Assembly (NCBI RefSeq): GCF_033296635.1
Contig: NW_026944024.1
Coordinates: 1,054,001-1,118,000, forward strand
Length of the DNA: 64,000 nucleotides
From: Dichotomopilus funicola
Lineage: Eukaryota; Ascomycota; Sordariomycetes; Sordariales; Chaetomiaceae
Direction of reading: 5' to 3'
The position numbers and the translations under genes were made by a program. Each line of letters starts with the position of its first letter. Positions within the stretch are counted from its first letter, which is position 1. Below, piece after piece: positions 11,516 through 22,167 of the stretch. Below the pieces are notes generated by a model, which searched no databases, was not told where the DNA came from, and worked only from the letters and a program-made list of their open reading frames with translations.

Positions 11516-13037
11516 CTAGTTCCCCTCCTTCACCGCCTTCAACGTCCTCTCCTCCCACGTCGCCCGCAACGCCTCCATCTTCTTCCAGCACGCCGCCCCC
11601 AACTCCTCAAACTGCGCCAGCCTCTCCTCCGTCACATCCACCGCGTCCCACTTCCGCCCCTTTATCTTCTGCTCCTTCTTCAACTGGTCCCGACCCCCTT
11701 CCACTTTCCCCTCCCACCCCCACCCATCCACCTCGGTCTTCTTGACGCGGCACTCGCCCCAGAAGTCGGTGCTGCTGCCCCACTTCACGCGCTGCGCACC
11801 CGCGGCGTCGAGGTCCTCTTGTTCCTGTAGGGCTAGCCAGACGGGGGCGCAGGCGCCGTTGTAGGCCGTGATGGGATGCCAGGGGGAACCGAGCCAGCGG
11901 GCCACGTAGAGGACGACGTTGTACCAGAAGAACATGAAGGCGTTGAGGGGGAATAGGGTGGTTTGCACCACACCTGGGTGGACGAGGTAGATTTTGGGTG
12001 GGGTTGCGGCTCCTGTCGGTGGTGATGGTTGTGATGCTTTTGTGGTGGATGGGGTCAGGTATTTGTCCACGTAGGGCTTGGAGGCTGGGAGGCTGGAGGT
12101 CAGCGCGAGGAGGTCGGTCAGGCGCTTGGTGGACTCGTAGGCGGCGTTTGTCTTGATGGCTTCGAAGTCATCGAGTGACAGGGTTTCCCAGTCCGGCTCG
12201 ATGCTGGATTCCCAGATGATGCGACCGGGCGGGATGCCGGCTTGGGGCCGGCGCGCCATGAGTGGTACGAGGTGTTGGGCGAAGAGGTAGTGACCAAAGA
12301 CGTTGGCGCAAAAGATCTCGCCCATTTGCGGGGCTGTTGCGGCTTCGTCATTGTTGTTCTTGGCTGTCTTCCCGTGGATCGGGTCGATCACGAAGCCGCT
12401 GAGGGCACCCTTGAAGGTCGGCCAGGTCGTCGCACTGACGAGGCCCTTCGTGAGGATGTTGTGGAAAACTTTCGGCCAGTTGAGCCCGTACCATCCTCCC
12501 ATACCGGCATTGAAAATAATCGAGTCCAATCGCGGTATCCGGACGTCGGTGAGAGGCACGAAGTCATCGTCATCGCTGGGACTGCTGAGGGTTCCTGAGA
12601 CGAGCTGCGTCGCGCAGCGGCGGATAGCCGGCAGGTTGCAAAGGTCGAGTTGGACGCTTAGGATGTGGACTCGTCGTGTAGTTTGGCGGGGATCGTAGTT
12701 CGGGCCGGTGCGGACGCGGAGGGCGGTCGAGGTGGCTGCGAATTCTCTGGTGTGTTTGCGCAGGCCGTCGATGGTTTCTCGGGACTTTTTGGCGCTGCGG
12801 GTGGTTGGAATGACGACGATATGCGACGAGAGCGAACGCGTGGTCAGGTACTCGTCAATGAGGCGTTCGCTAATGCCGAAGCCAATACCACTGTACAAGA
12901 AATTGGTGTCAGATATCAGACGGCAAATTGGATTAGCGGGCATCTTAGGACAACGACAAAACGTACCTATTCCCGCCCGTCACCAAAACGAAGAGGGTGT
13001 TTTCAATTGGGAGCTCGTCCCACGGTGCAAGAGCCAT
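11516..13037 (-). CDS. ERG27: 3-keto sterol reductase (ergosterol C-4 demethylation)
   Basis: Exon 1 is 13037-12967 and exon 2 is 12890-11516, joined across a 76-bp intron (GTACGT donor, GCTAATC branch point), giving 481 aa. It is a long SDR enzyme. The cofactor loop TGGNSGIG is completed across the splice junction, so exon 1 is essential. NAG follows (FNAGMGGW), then the serine region WESSIE and the catalytic YESTK (Tyr275, Lys279). Erg27 reduces 3-keto sterols to 3-beta-hydroxy sterols, acting with Erg25 and Erg26 in the ER and lipid particles. It is the target of fenhexamid-type fungicides in related fungi. The C-terminal extension is lysine- and glutamate-rich, as in filamentous fungal Erg27. 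The gene diverges from the gene at 13595 across 557 bp. Confidence 0.9.
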
Positions 13038-13594
13038 TATTGATTTATTTTATTCTAGGAGCGGTTTGGCCTTTTTCGTTTCGGTCAGTGTTCGGGCCAG
13101 GTCTTGTTAGTAGTCTCGTGGGTTCGACACATTGAAAGCAAGTTGTTTTGTTGATTTCCCCTGATGGAGAAATTTCCTTTCTTGACACGTCCAAGCACAT
13201 CGCACGTGTGAATGCAGGGGTACTTCTCTGTAGGTACCACAGAACCTCCATGGTGACATTTTGAGAGCCTTCAAAGCTCTAGAAAATCCGAACCTTTCCA
13301 AAATTTCGCTTTGCAAGAAATTCCCATCACAATCCTAACAAAATAAGCCTTCGTTTTCTCCGCAGCTTTACGATGGGGTTGCCTAAAGGTTCAAGGGTTG
13401 AAAATATTGGATCTTGGTACGCGATCTCAAGCCCCACTCTCAGAAACTCCGCACAGTAAAATGCACAGTCGCCAGACTGTTATCTGGATCTCTCGATTTG
13501 CTGCCTGCGGATTGCACTTTCTGTTCCCGGGTCCTCCACTTTGTCCCGAGCTCCCGCCCGGCTGTACTTATTCTGACTCCCGTGGCTCTTCACC
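13038..13594. promoter_or_regulatory. Divergent promoter region (ERG27 / gene at 13595)
   Basis: A 557-bp gap separates two outward-facing start codons. I see no specific operator I can name. The region has no coding signal. Confidence 0.5.
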
Positions 13595-14683
13595 ATGACT
13601 GGCAAAGTCTTGATATTCACTGGGGCCCCAGAGAACAGCACTCTTGATTGGGAAAACGGTGGTTTACTCTCCCATTTCCAAGACTCCATCGCGCGATTTG
13701 CTGGGATCGGTACCAACGATCATCAACCTGAGCCAGCTCTCTCACTACCGGACCATGCCCTATGGCGGTTGTTGCCTATCGACAAAACGAAAGAATCCCG
13801 ACCTTGCTCGCCGAAACGAGTCGCCGATGCCCGTCAGTACGGGTACAATGATTACCCTCCGGATACGGCTCCCGAATTCTTCACCACGGCCTCGTTCTCT
13901 TTCGCTTCAGATAATGGAGATGGTGGAGGCGATACTGGCCCTTCCTTATCTCAGTTTTACGAGCAGTCTATCGTTGCCCACGAAGATGTAACCTCCTCTC
14001 ACTTAGTTTTCCAATCAACTGAGCAAACAACATCGTTCACAAGCGACGCCACCACATCCTTTGTGAGCGGCTGTGGCAGCCAGTCCGGCCCCATCAAGGC
14101 CCCGATCGTGTTCCGAGGCAGCGATAACCTCTGTAATCTCAAGAACATTCCTTCCCCAAACCACATTGCCGGGATACAGCCGCAGACTATGACTATCAAT
14201 ATCATTGTCGGTCTCATATCTATCCCCCTGCCGCGAGCCGTCAAAACCCGCTGGGGAACTAGGTACTTGGTCGAGATTCTGGTCGGGGACGAGACCAAGG
14301 CCGGCTTCTCTATTACTTACTGGCTACCCTCCGACAACCTGGACGAAAGCCCGCTAGCCGGCCTACGACCCCGGGATATTGTCCTTTTCCAAAACGTTGG
14401 GCTCAATGTTTTCGCAAAGAAGGTCTACGGACATAGTCTTCGTAAAGGTCTTACCAGGATGTACTTGCTCTACCGGACGAAACTTGACTCTCGGGATGTG
14501 GGCGGGCACTATAGCACCTCCGACCTTTCCACCAGCGGGGTCCACCAACAACTCGACAAAACTCGTCTTGTCCGGGATTGGATACTCAACTTTGTGGGCC
14601 GAGGGGCCACGAGCGGCAGTAACAAACCGGACACGGGGCCTCGTTGGAATCGGCCACCAGCCGATGACACACAATTGACCTAA
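13595..14683 (+). CDS. Uncharacterised protein, possible OB-fold
   Basis: A single open frame of 362 aa with a good start context (CACCATGAC). The N-terminal half is low in hydrophobic patterning and rich in Ser, Thr, Pro and Asp. A compact domain spans about residues 195-300: TINIIVGLISIPLP, then RYLVEILVGDE, FSITYWLP, LRPRDIVLFQNVGLNVF and RMYLLYRTK. That order of beta-strands, with a LRPRDIVLFQNVGL-type central segment, looks like a nucleic-acid-binding OB-fold as in RPA-like or telomere and repair proteins. This is a guess from pattern only. The tail is basic and disordered. It diverges from ERG27 and is followed in the same direction by the Zn2Cys6 gene. I do not recognise a named family. 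Confidence 0.55.
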   Translation: MTGKVLIFTGAPENSTLDWENGGLLSHFQDSIARFAGIGTNDHQPEPALSLPDHALWRLLPIDKTKESRPCSPKRVADARQYGYNDYPPDTAPEFFTTASFSFASDNGDGGGDTGPSLSQFYEQSIVAHEDVTSSHLVFQSTEQTTSFTSDATTSFVSGCGSQSGPIKAPIVFRGSDNLCNLKNIPSPNHIAGIQPQTMTINIIVGLISIPLPRAVKTRWGTRYLVEILVGDETKAGFSITYWLPSDNLDESPLAGLRPRDIVLFQNVGLNVFAKKVYGHSLRKGLTRMYLLYRTKLDSRDVGGHYSTSDLSTSGVHQQLDKTRLVRDWILNFVGRGATSGSNKPDTGPRWNRPPADDTQLT

Positions 14684-15019
14684 ATATCGGCGCCGGACTT
14701 TTGGTTTCGATCGAAACTTTTGGGCCTTTGCAGTTTTCAAACTAACGGCCTTCGAACAGCCCCACAATCCCGGAGGGTGCTCCGCCCGGCCCGGCCCGGC
14801 TTCCCCTGACACCACGGGGTATCAGCGAGCCATTTGTGGCTGTGAGCCACGCAACGCGTCATGTCGAAAATCACGACAACGCGGCCGCCAGTAAACGGGC
14901 ATACCTTCAGCAGCGCCCATTTGATTGAGATACCGTCTCTTTCGATTCTACTGATATTGTCCTTCGGAACCCTTCATCATCTCAATTACCAGTGATTTCC
15001 CCAGCACCTCGGACAGACA
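14684..15019. other. Intergenic, upstream of the Zn2Cys6 gene
   Basis: 336 bp with no coding signal; presumably the terminator of the preceding gene and the promoter of the next. No distinctive site seen. Confidence 0.6.
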
Positions 15020-16428
15020 ATGCGCAGAGCTCATAGAAAATCCCGAAAAGGATGTCTTGAGTGTAAGAAGCGCCATAGTAGGTCACCGCTTTGCCCTGGA
15101 GCCTTTTAAATCCATCGCTGACATGTATTCGGTAGTCAAAGTAGGCGACTCGCCACTCATCGCTAACCCAATGCAAAGCTAATCCTGTGTTGTAGTGTGA
15201 TGAAACTCGCCCACAATGCATCAATTGCACAACGGTAACCCGAGAATGCCAATACTCTACGCCTTGGCTTGACGACGGGCGCCAGTCATCAGGCCGGTCG
15301 GTCAGCCCACAGATAAGGGTGTCCTCAAAAATGAGCACGCCGGCACCAACACCATCACCGACACCGTTCCCTGGGCTTCAACCGGCGGCCCCGCCCGAAA
15401 ATGCGTACCCACGAGTCGACATGGTTCACATGGAGCTCCTCCATCATTACATGACCAGCGACTCCCTCCATCCACTCATAGATACATGTATGCAAAACCT
15501 CGTCGCCAAGGTTGCCGTCCGGGAGCCCTACGTCATGCACTCCGTGCTCGCACTCTCTGCCCACCATCTCAGCGTGGTACACCCGGAGAAACAGTCTTTC
15601 TACCACAACATCGCCATCCAACTCCAGACCCAGGCCCTCTCCCTCTTCAACAGCATCGACATTGCGCTCTGGGGGGATTCAGTCGAGAAACGCGTTCCGG
15701 CCTTCATGTTTTCGAGCGTGCTCGGCATCCACGCACTTTGCGATGCGCTTGCACACCGCGATCGAACGCCGGACGCCGCCATTACTCGATTCCTAACATA
15801 CCTCACGCTCCACCGTGGCATGCACACCGTCATGGACGGCTACTGGGACCAGCTACGGAAGACGGAACTCAAGGTCATCTTTGACGAGCTTGTGCCTCAG
15901 TGGTTTCAGTTAACCAGCGAGGGTCACGACTGCGACGATATTCGCGCGAGACTAACCTCGGCAGACTTGGAAGAGGAAGAACTAAAAGAATCACTACGCG
16001 CCGTCGACCTAATCCAGTGGGTCTTCGATGGACAGCCCACGCGCGAAAGCAGGGCATATGTCCTGTGCTCCTGGGTCTCGATGCTCCACCGAACGTTTGT
16101 TCGCATGCTCGAGGCGCGCCGCCCAGAGGCACTGGCCGTACTGGCGTATTATTTCCTAGCCATGTACCACTGTCGGGGTGTGTGGCTGATGGACGGCGCT
16201 GGCCAGCACTTTTTGGGCCTGCTAGTAGACTACTTCCGGGGTGGGGAGTGGTATTCCTGGGTGGAAACGCCATGGAGGATGCTGCAGGAGTCTGTGGGGA
16301 AGGAGTCGCAAATAACAGGCGTAGGCGACGTTGAAACAGGAACCGACCCAGGCCATTCTCCTTCTCGGGACTCTGAGTCTGGGCCTGGGTCTGGGCCCGC
16401 TACTAGCCACTCGCAAGCAGCATGTTGA
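15020..16428 (+). pseudogene. Zn2Cys6 transcription factor, zinc cluster out of frame
   Basis: The ATG at 15020 begins RRAHRKSRKGCLECKKRHS, the first half of a fungal Zn2Cys6 cluster. The second half, CDETRPQCINC then a cysteine in VTREC, starts at 15196 right after a TAG acceptor and stays open to 16428. That body carries a fungal regulator domain (MELLHHYMTSDSL, VMHSVLALSAHHLS). Together they would make the canonical C-x2-C-x6-C spacing and about 430 aa. The junction does not keep frame. The usable donors after exon 1 are in phase 1 (15078) or phase 2 (15082), while exon 2 must start in phase 0, because an in-frame TAG precedes it. One missing or extra base explains this. It is either a recent pseudogene or a one-base sequence error. 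Confidence 0.7.
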
Positions 16429-16594
16429 TGCACGACATGTGGTGTGTGGCACCTGGCACCCGTCACATGACCCCCCTGCGTCACTTAGCTCGGTTTTCCT
16501 TTCCCTTAGTGTCTCGGCCTCAAAGCAACCAAGCACCATCTAAATCGAACACGGCAGCTAAAGCACCTAAACTAAGCTCCCGTCTCCCGTTCCA

Positions 16595-16618
16595 TCCCCG
16601 TTCCCGTTCCCGTTCCCG
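16595..16618. repeat. Short GTTCCC microsatellite
   Basis: About four copies of a CCGTTC/GTTCCC hexamer lie just upstream of the GNAT gene, in a pyrimidine-rich leader. Probably part of its promoter or 5' leader. Confidence 0.55.
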
Positions 16619-16724
16619 CGCTCGCTTCCGCCATTGTGACATCCGAAACTAAAACCGCGGGTCATCCTAGCTCTCTCACCTTAAAACTATCTCACCGTCG
16701 CACACCGTCTCCCTCACCGGCTCG

Positions 16725-17936
16725 ATGGCTCACCCCCCTCCCCCCACCCGATTCACGCTTACTCGCGCTCGGCCGGCTGACGCACCCCGCATCGCTGAAA
16801 TCCACCTGGCCGCGATGGACGCCAACCCGTTGCTGCACGCCCAGTTCCCGAGTCCCACGGGCCTGGCAGGCCTGAGGCAATTTTTGGAGAGCGAGGTTTC
16901 CGAGCATGTGGCCTCGCTGGGCGATGGGCCGCTGCCATCATCTAGCACGGAAGGTGGTAGCGTAGGTGAAGGACAAGGATATGGCGGTGGGGGAATATCG
17001 GTGGCGCGTGATGTGGAAAGGGGGGTGATCGTGGGGTATATCAGGTGGGATGTGGAAGTGAAGTCAGACTCGCCAGGGAACGCCGAGAATTCCAAAGCCA
17101 AGTTAGAGAACGGCGATATACGGTTTGTAGAGGGGTGTAGACCGGAATTTTTGGAAGGGTATGCTGCGCTGGCGGAGGAGGCCAAGGGAAGATGCTTTAA
17201 TGGGAGCAATCATTACTGTAAGTTTGCTTACAAGTCTTTTGTGCCTCTTACCTTTTCCTGTCCCGTTTTGTTTCCGTCCCGTGTGCCACAGTTTTGTTTA
17301 TTCTATTCCGGAAAGGGGTTCTTGTCCTTGGGCCTCTATTCCCGATACCCGGCCCGGAAATACACCCCGGATATGGCATCCAGGGTCCTTTCCTCGGCCC
17401 GGCCCGTTGCAAGCCGGCGCTCGTCATCCTTCCTCCAACCAGTAACCCCGCCCCGCCTGGCCGGTACTCCGGATATCGTCCGGGTGCTTTTTTTTGTGGA
17501 TCCAAGGAACCATGACCGCAAAGTCATAATCACATGGATATATAATACCACCTTCCCTAGCGTGTCATTTCTCAAACACACACATCTCGTGCCTATCACT
17601 TACCTCTTCATACGCAACACAAAAACAACAGGCCTCACTTTCGTCTGCATTGACCCGGCATGGCAAGGCCGCGGCGCCGGCGCGCTGTTGACCCGATACG
17701 TCCTCGATCTGGCGGCCGCCGACGGGTTGCCGGTGTACCTGGAGAGCACTGAGGTGGCGGTACCGTTGTATTGGAAGTTGGGGTTTCGGGTGCTAGATGG
17801 GTTTGAGATGAGGATACCGCGGCTGGGGCCCGCTGATGCGTCTGTTGCCGAGGTTGGCGGCGGTGAGGAAGAGGTTTGGTATAGGGAGAAGTGTATGCTC
17901 TGGACACCTCCATCGAAGGCTGATGGGGATGTATGA
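16725..17936 (+). CDS. GNAT-family N-acetyltransferase
   Basis: Exon 1 (16725-17217) and exon 2 (17632-17936) join in phase 1 across a 414-bp intron (GTAAGT donor, CAACAG acceptor), giving 265 aa. The start matches the family N-terminus (FTLTRARPADAPRIAEIH). Exon 2 brings the acetyl-CoA site: LTFVCIDPAWQGRGAG, with the Q/R-x-x-G-x-G/A loop at about residues 176-181, then the downstream YLESTEVAVPLYWKLGF segment typical of GNATs. The substrate cannot be told from sequence. The intron has no stop in the exon frame and its length is a multiple of three, so an unspliced message would encode a 403-aa form with 138 extra residues between the two catalytic halves. I favour splicing, because the join restores the family pattern. 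Confidence 0.8.
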   Translation: MAHPPPPTRFTLTRARPADAPRIAEIHLAAMDANPLLHAQFPSPTGLAGLRQFLESEVSEHVASLGDGPLPSSSTEGGSVGEGQGYGGGGISVARDVERGVIVGYIRWDVEVKSDSPGNAENSKAKLENGDIRFVEGCRPEFLEGYAALAEEAKGRCFNGSNHYCKFAYKSFVPLTFSCPVLFPSRVPQFCLFYSGKGFLSLGLYSRYPARKYTPDMASRVLSSARPVASRRSSSFLQPVTPPRLAGTPDIVRVLFFVDPRNHDRKVIITWIYNTTFPSVSFLKHTHLVPITYLFIRNTKTTGLTFVCIDPAWQGRGAGALLTRYVLDLAAADGLPVYLESTEVAVPLYWKLGFRVLDGFEMRIPRLGPADASVAEVGGGEEEVWYREKCMLWTPPSKADGDV

Positions 17937-20900
17937 GGGATTGGCCGGGTTGATCTGGGGGGGTTGATGTGATGAGAGGGTCGAGGATATTAGCATGGAG
18001 TTTGCACACAACCTACTTCGTCGGCTAGCATTGTTGGTGAGTCGTGCGCCGACAAGGCCCATCCCTTCCATCTCCGCTGCAGTGTACCGGAAAATATACA
18101 TCGGCAAACCCGGCAAGTTTAACGGAGACCCGTCCCCTTTTTTTTTGACAGCAGATCTTATCCACACCCGACGGTTTTGTAGTTGAGTAGAAGCCGAAGT
18201 TTCGCCGCAACAACCGTCCCGTTCGCTTGCCTCCGAACCCGGCCCGAGCATTGCTTGAGACATATCATCACCAAGGAACCCTTACAGCCAAATATACCAA
18301 GTGAGGTACCCCGTTTCATCTGGCTTCACCGGTGCACGGCCCGATGATCGTCTGTCTTCATCCGTACATAGTACACAGACAAGCCTTTCTTCGGGTGGGG
18401 CCGCGGAGTAGTGTAATTCGTTTAGCAGGTTGGCAGGCGAGTTTTGTGGATTCTGAGTGGAATTGTTTGTTGTTTGTTGAACCTGGAGGGTATACTCTGT
18501 AACTCGATGTCAGGCACCGACCGAGTTCAGGTATCATTGCTGCGTCAAGGGTCGGTCAGGTCAGACAGAGTTAACTTCCCGCTTCTTGTTCAAAGCTCCA
18601 TTGTAACTTCGGTGAGCAAGAGGGTTGACGGGTTGGGCAAAGTCTGTTTAGGGCCATTTAGAAGATGATCCCCTTCTTACGGTTTTGGTGTTTCCACCAA
18701 ACCTTTTCTTTTCATGCGTTCCTGCGTCATTCCTATCCTCCGATATCCGACGAATCAGAGGGGCCATAAAGGGTTGAACCCTCCGGCTCTGTCGATCCCC
18801 CGCTCTTGTCCTGGGCTGACACCGACCCTTTTGCTGCTGGATATGGAGATTGGCGAAGTCGGACAAAGACCCTTTTTTATTGATTTCCTCTTCTTTTTTT
18901 GGTGTGCATGCTTGCCCCCTCCTCCCCAGACCGTTAACGAAGGCCCCCTCATTCCCCGTGCCGTCCCCGGCGTCGGCCGAGGAGTGCGAATCCGGGGGAG
19001 AAGGTGGCTGGCTGGATAACCTGATTGGGCTGCATCGGGGTTGGTGTCACGACCTGGACAACGGGTGGGACGGTCTTGAGGTTGCGGTGCAGGAGAGGGG
19101 TGGGGTGCGTTTCGAAGTTTGGTCCTCGCGAGGTCTCGCTTTCCTCTTCTTTTTCCGGGTTGTTGTGTTTCGGGGATGACTATGATGCTTTGGGAATGAC
19201 AAACGCACGGATGATCTGCCGGCTTGGGAATACGCTACACGTACAAGAACACGCGGCCACTCTTGAAAAATTGCCACCTCTGCGCGGGGAAGGGAGGGAG
19301 ATCGTTTCTGGCAAAAAGTCATGTGCGGCGATGTGTCGGTCGTGTGCTCAGCTTGATCATTGTCGTGGGTGGGATCTGGAAGTGCAATGTGTAACGTACT
19401 CAGGTAACTGCGTAACATACCGTTTTAAGGCACGATGGGGGAAAAAAAAGGCCATGATCACCCCGAGATTTCCCTTTCGCTCCGCGAAGCGGGCTAGCGG
19501 GCCTTCCTCCCCCATAAACGAGCACCACAAATGGTGTTGCGCTTCCAGCTCCCGGTCGGGACAGTTTCGTCGTCTTCTCCTCAACTGGTCCAACCAGCGG
19601 TCAATTAGTTGCATGTGCAATTTCGCAGCCACCCCACGGTTGTGCTGTCCGATGCTCCCTCAGGGCTCTCAACCGCAGGCAGGACGATAAATACTCGGAG
19701 CCGCGACGGGCGGCAGCGGCGGTATCATTGGCCTGTGCCCAATCTCACGGCGCCGGGGCCGTTTCATCGTTTCCTCGCTGGGGGCCGTGTTTTCCGGTGT
19801 CGTGCATTGCCCCCCGGGCCGTCAACTCACTAACAGGCCCTTTGTCTTGGCCTTGGCCTTCGGAAGGGCCGTATTTGCTTCGTTTGGGTTTGGTCAGTCA
19901 TCGCGGTGAAGAGAGGTTGCTGAGCGACGAGGCGCGAAGGTATGCATGAGGCTGCCGTAACCGTTATTTTCTTGTTTCTGTTTCGTCAGTCCCATGTTTC
20001 TTGTGCGCGTGCCCGTCTCTTGGCCTTCTTGGTAAGTTCCGACAAGGGAGGCCGGCAACGACTTCCATACCAATCGGGGACGGACAAACGGGCTGGGCGT
20101 TGGGCATCTCGGTGCATTTCTATTTGGTAATCAGGACCCCATCCGCAGCAGCGGTTCAATGATGGCGGGGCTAATGCGGAGAGCATCAGGGTTTGGTGGT
20201 GGCCCCCTGGTAGGTGACCTGGAGGTGACTTGTTAAACCACCAGAGGAGCCTCCCGGGGCAAGCACTTGGCGGTGTGGTTTTGCTCTGGCTTCGGTGTGG
20301 AGGGGCAAGCGGCTTGTTATTGCAGCGGCGCCCGGCAGGCAGGGTACAAGTCCCTGCAGGTCGCATGCACGCTGCAACGTTATCTCACTCTGCTTTGCCA
20401 TTACACAGGAGGAATTTCAAAGTGAAATCGACGCCACGATAAGCTACCGAAGATCGCCTGGGCGTTATCGGACTGCATGCGGGCATCCCGCATGACAACG
20501 ACCACTTCCCATCAATTCTTGTCTTTATCTCCATGCGTCGCGACGCAACCAACTCGCTGTGCTCAACACTCTGGCTGCTCCGGCATCGCGGGTGTCCTGA
20601 GCCTGACGCAGGGAAATTGATCTACAACACCTCCCAAAGCCACTAGTTGTTAACGAGACGACTGCGGAGCACGGCAATGCTGGGCTCGGGGGCGATACTG
20701 GCGGGGGAAAAAACCGGCATCAAACCCAGGGAATCTTGGTCTTCCTGCCGTCTCTTGTCCTCTTTTCCGTGATAGCGCGCCCTTGTTGTTTCGCCCAGCG
20801 GAGAGATTGACATCACTCACCTCTGTCCATCTCGGAGCTATCCCCTCCTTAATTCCCGGACTTGCCGATTTGATTTGGCGGGCCCAGGGCACTGGGGCTT

Positions 20901-22167
20901 CTTTGCTCTTTCTCCATCTGAGCTCCTTCCCAACTCGTCAATTGACTCCTTCCATTCAATGAACACCTAACGTTGTCCCGCTACCCTTGTTACCCTCTTA
21001 TATTCACAACGGCAAATATCGGACCACTTTTCGGGAACCTCGACCCTAAGTCATAACACAGAAAATGTGATGATTTGAGACTGTTTGGACCTAGACAGCG
21101 CTTTCCATTCTCCGAGACCTCCGCATATCAGGTTGCCTTTTTTGTCTCTTCGAGCAATACAGAGGGCCGAAACCTCAAACCGCCGCACTGTTGTCCTGAT
21201 GCAAATGACGCAGATAAGCCTAGCTTATCTTGTGCTCGCCTCCATCATCACCTAGATCTGGGCCCCCAAATTCGCGGGGTGCCGTGGCCTCCTTCTTCTT
21301 CCCAATCTACGGCCCTGCATATCACCGATAGTTACTGGTCACCTATCACTTCTTCGTTCCCCTTTCTCCACGCACGCCGCCTGGGTGCTGTGTTTCTCTC
21401 TTCAATCTTATCTTTTTGTCGAACACACACGATCACGGATCACACGCTGCGGCCAACGAATCCCCTTGATCTAGAACAACCAGGGCCCCTTAGAGGCCAG
21501 CCCGGAGAGATCTCGACGATAAGGATTAGCTCGCTGCCGGGCCGAGCAGGGTACCATCACCGAATCATACGCCAGACGTTCCCCCTTGTTTGAACTTGAA
21601 GAAAAGTACGGGCGTGGGGAAGTCAGCGGGTTGAGACAGACTTTGCTTGAGAACACTCCTCTGCAGCTGTCCGCAGCGCAGGAAGCGTCGACAGCACGTT
21701 AGCCTTATCAACGAACCAGCGAGCCGGTTCTTATCTTCCTCAGGCCTGACTGTCGATCAGCCTACCAACGTCGCCGCTGGGGTATCTTCCAGGGCTGATC
21801 AACGCAGCATCTGGAACAAGGACCGTGTTCCTCTCAAGGCCTTCCTCGACCTTTCCAACGGCTAAGGGCTTCTGTTTTTGGCTGTCATTCTACGTTGGGG
21901 CCCGCCACAACGCACCGACCAGCGGGGTCTTGCCTCTGATCTCAGGAACAAGTTGAGCCAAGCTCGTTGGCCGGGGTTATCAGCATCCCCGTGCGTGCCT
22001 CCATACGACCGACCCGTGATAGTCCGCGGGCTCGAGTCGCTTATTTGGCCGGGTTACATCTGTCGTCATCTTACCGGATTGCAGCGAGTTTGCCAGATGC
22101 CAACTTGGGCCACCCCCCACCGCTGTACTAGTGAGCCGTTTCCCGAGACCCCAATCTACTATTCACC
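17937..22167. other. Long intergenic region upstream of tamA
   Basis: About 4.2 kb without an assignable gene. Open frames, such as one of 221 codons at 19025-19690, are Arg/Cys/Gly-rich and show no family pattern, as expected by chance in GC-rich DNA. The last kilobase may be the long promoter and leader of tamA, and short ORFs end just before its ATG. Confidence 0.5.

Noticed and set aside
19025..19690. Plus-strand open frame of 221 codons
   Set aside because: Cys/Arg-rich make-up without a family match and no supporting splice or start signal.
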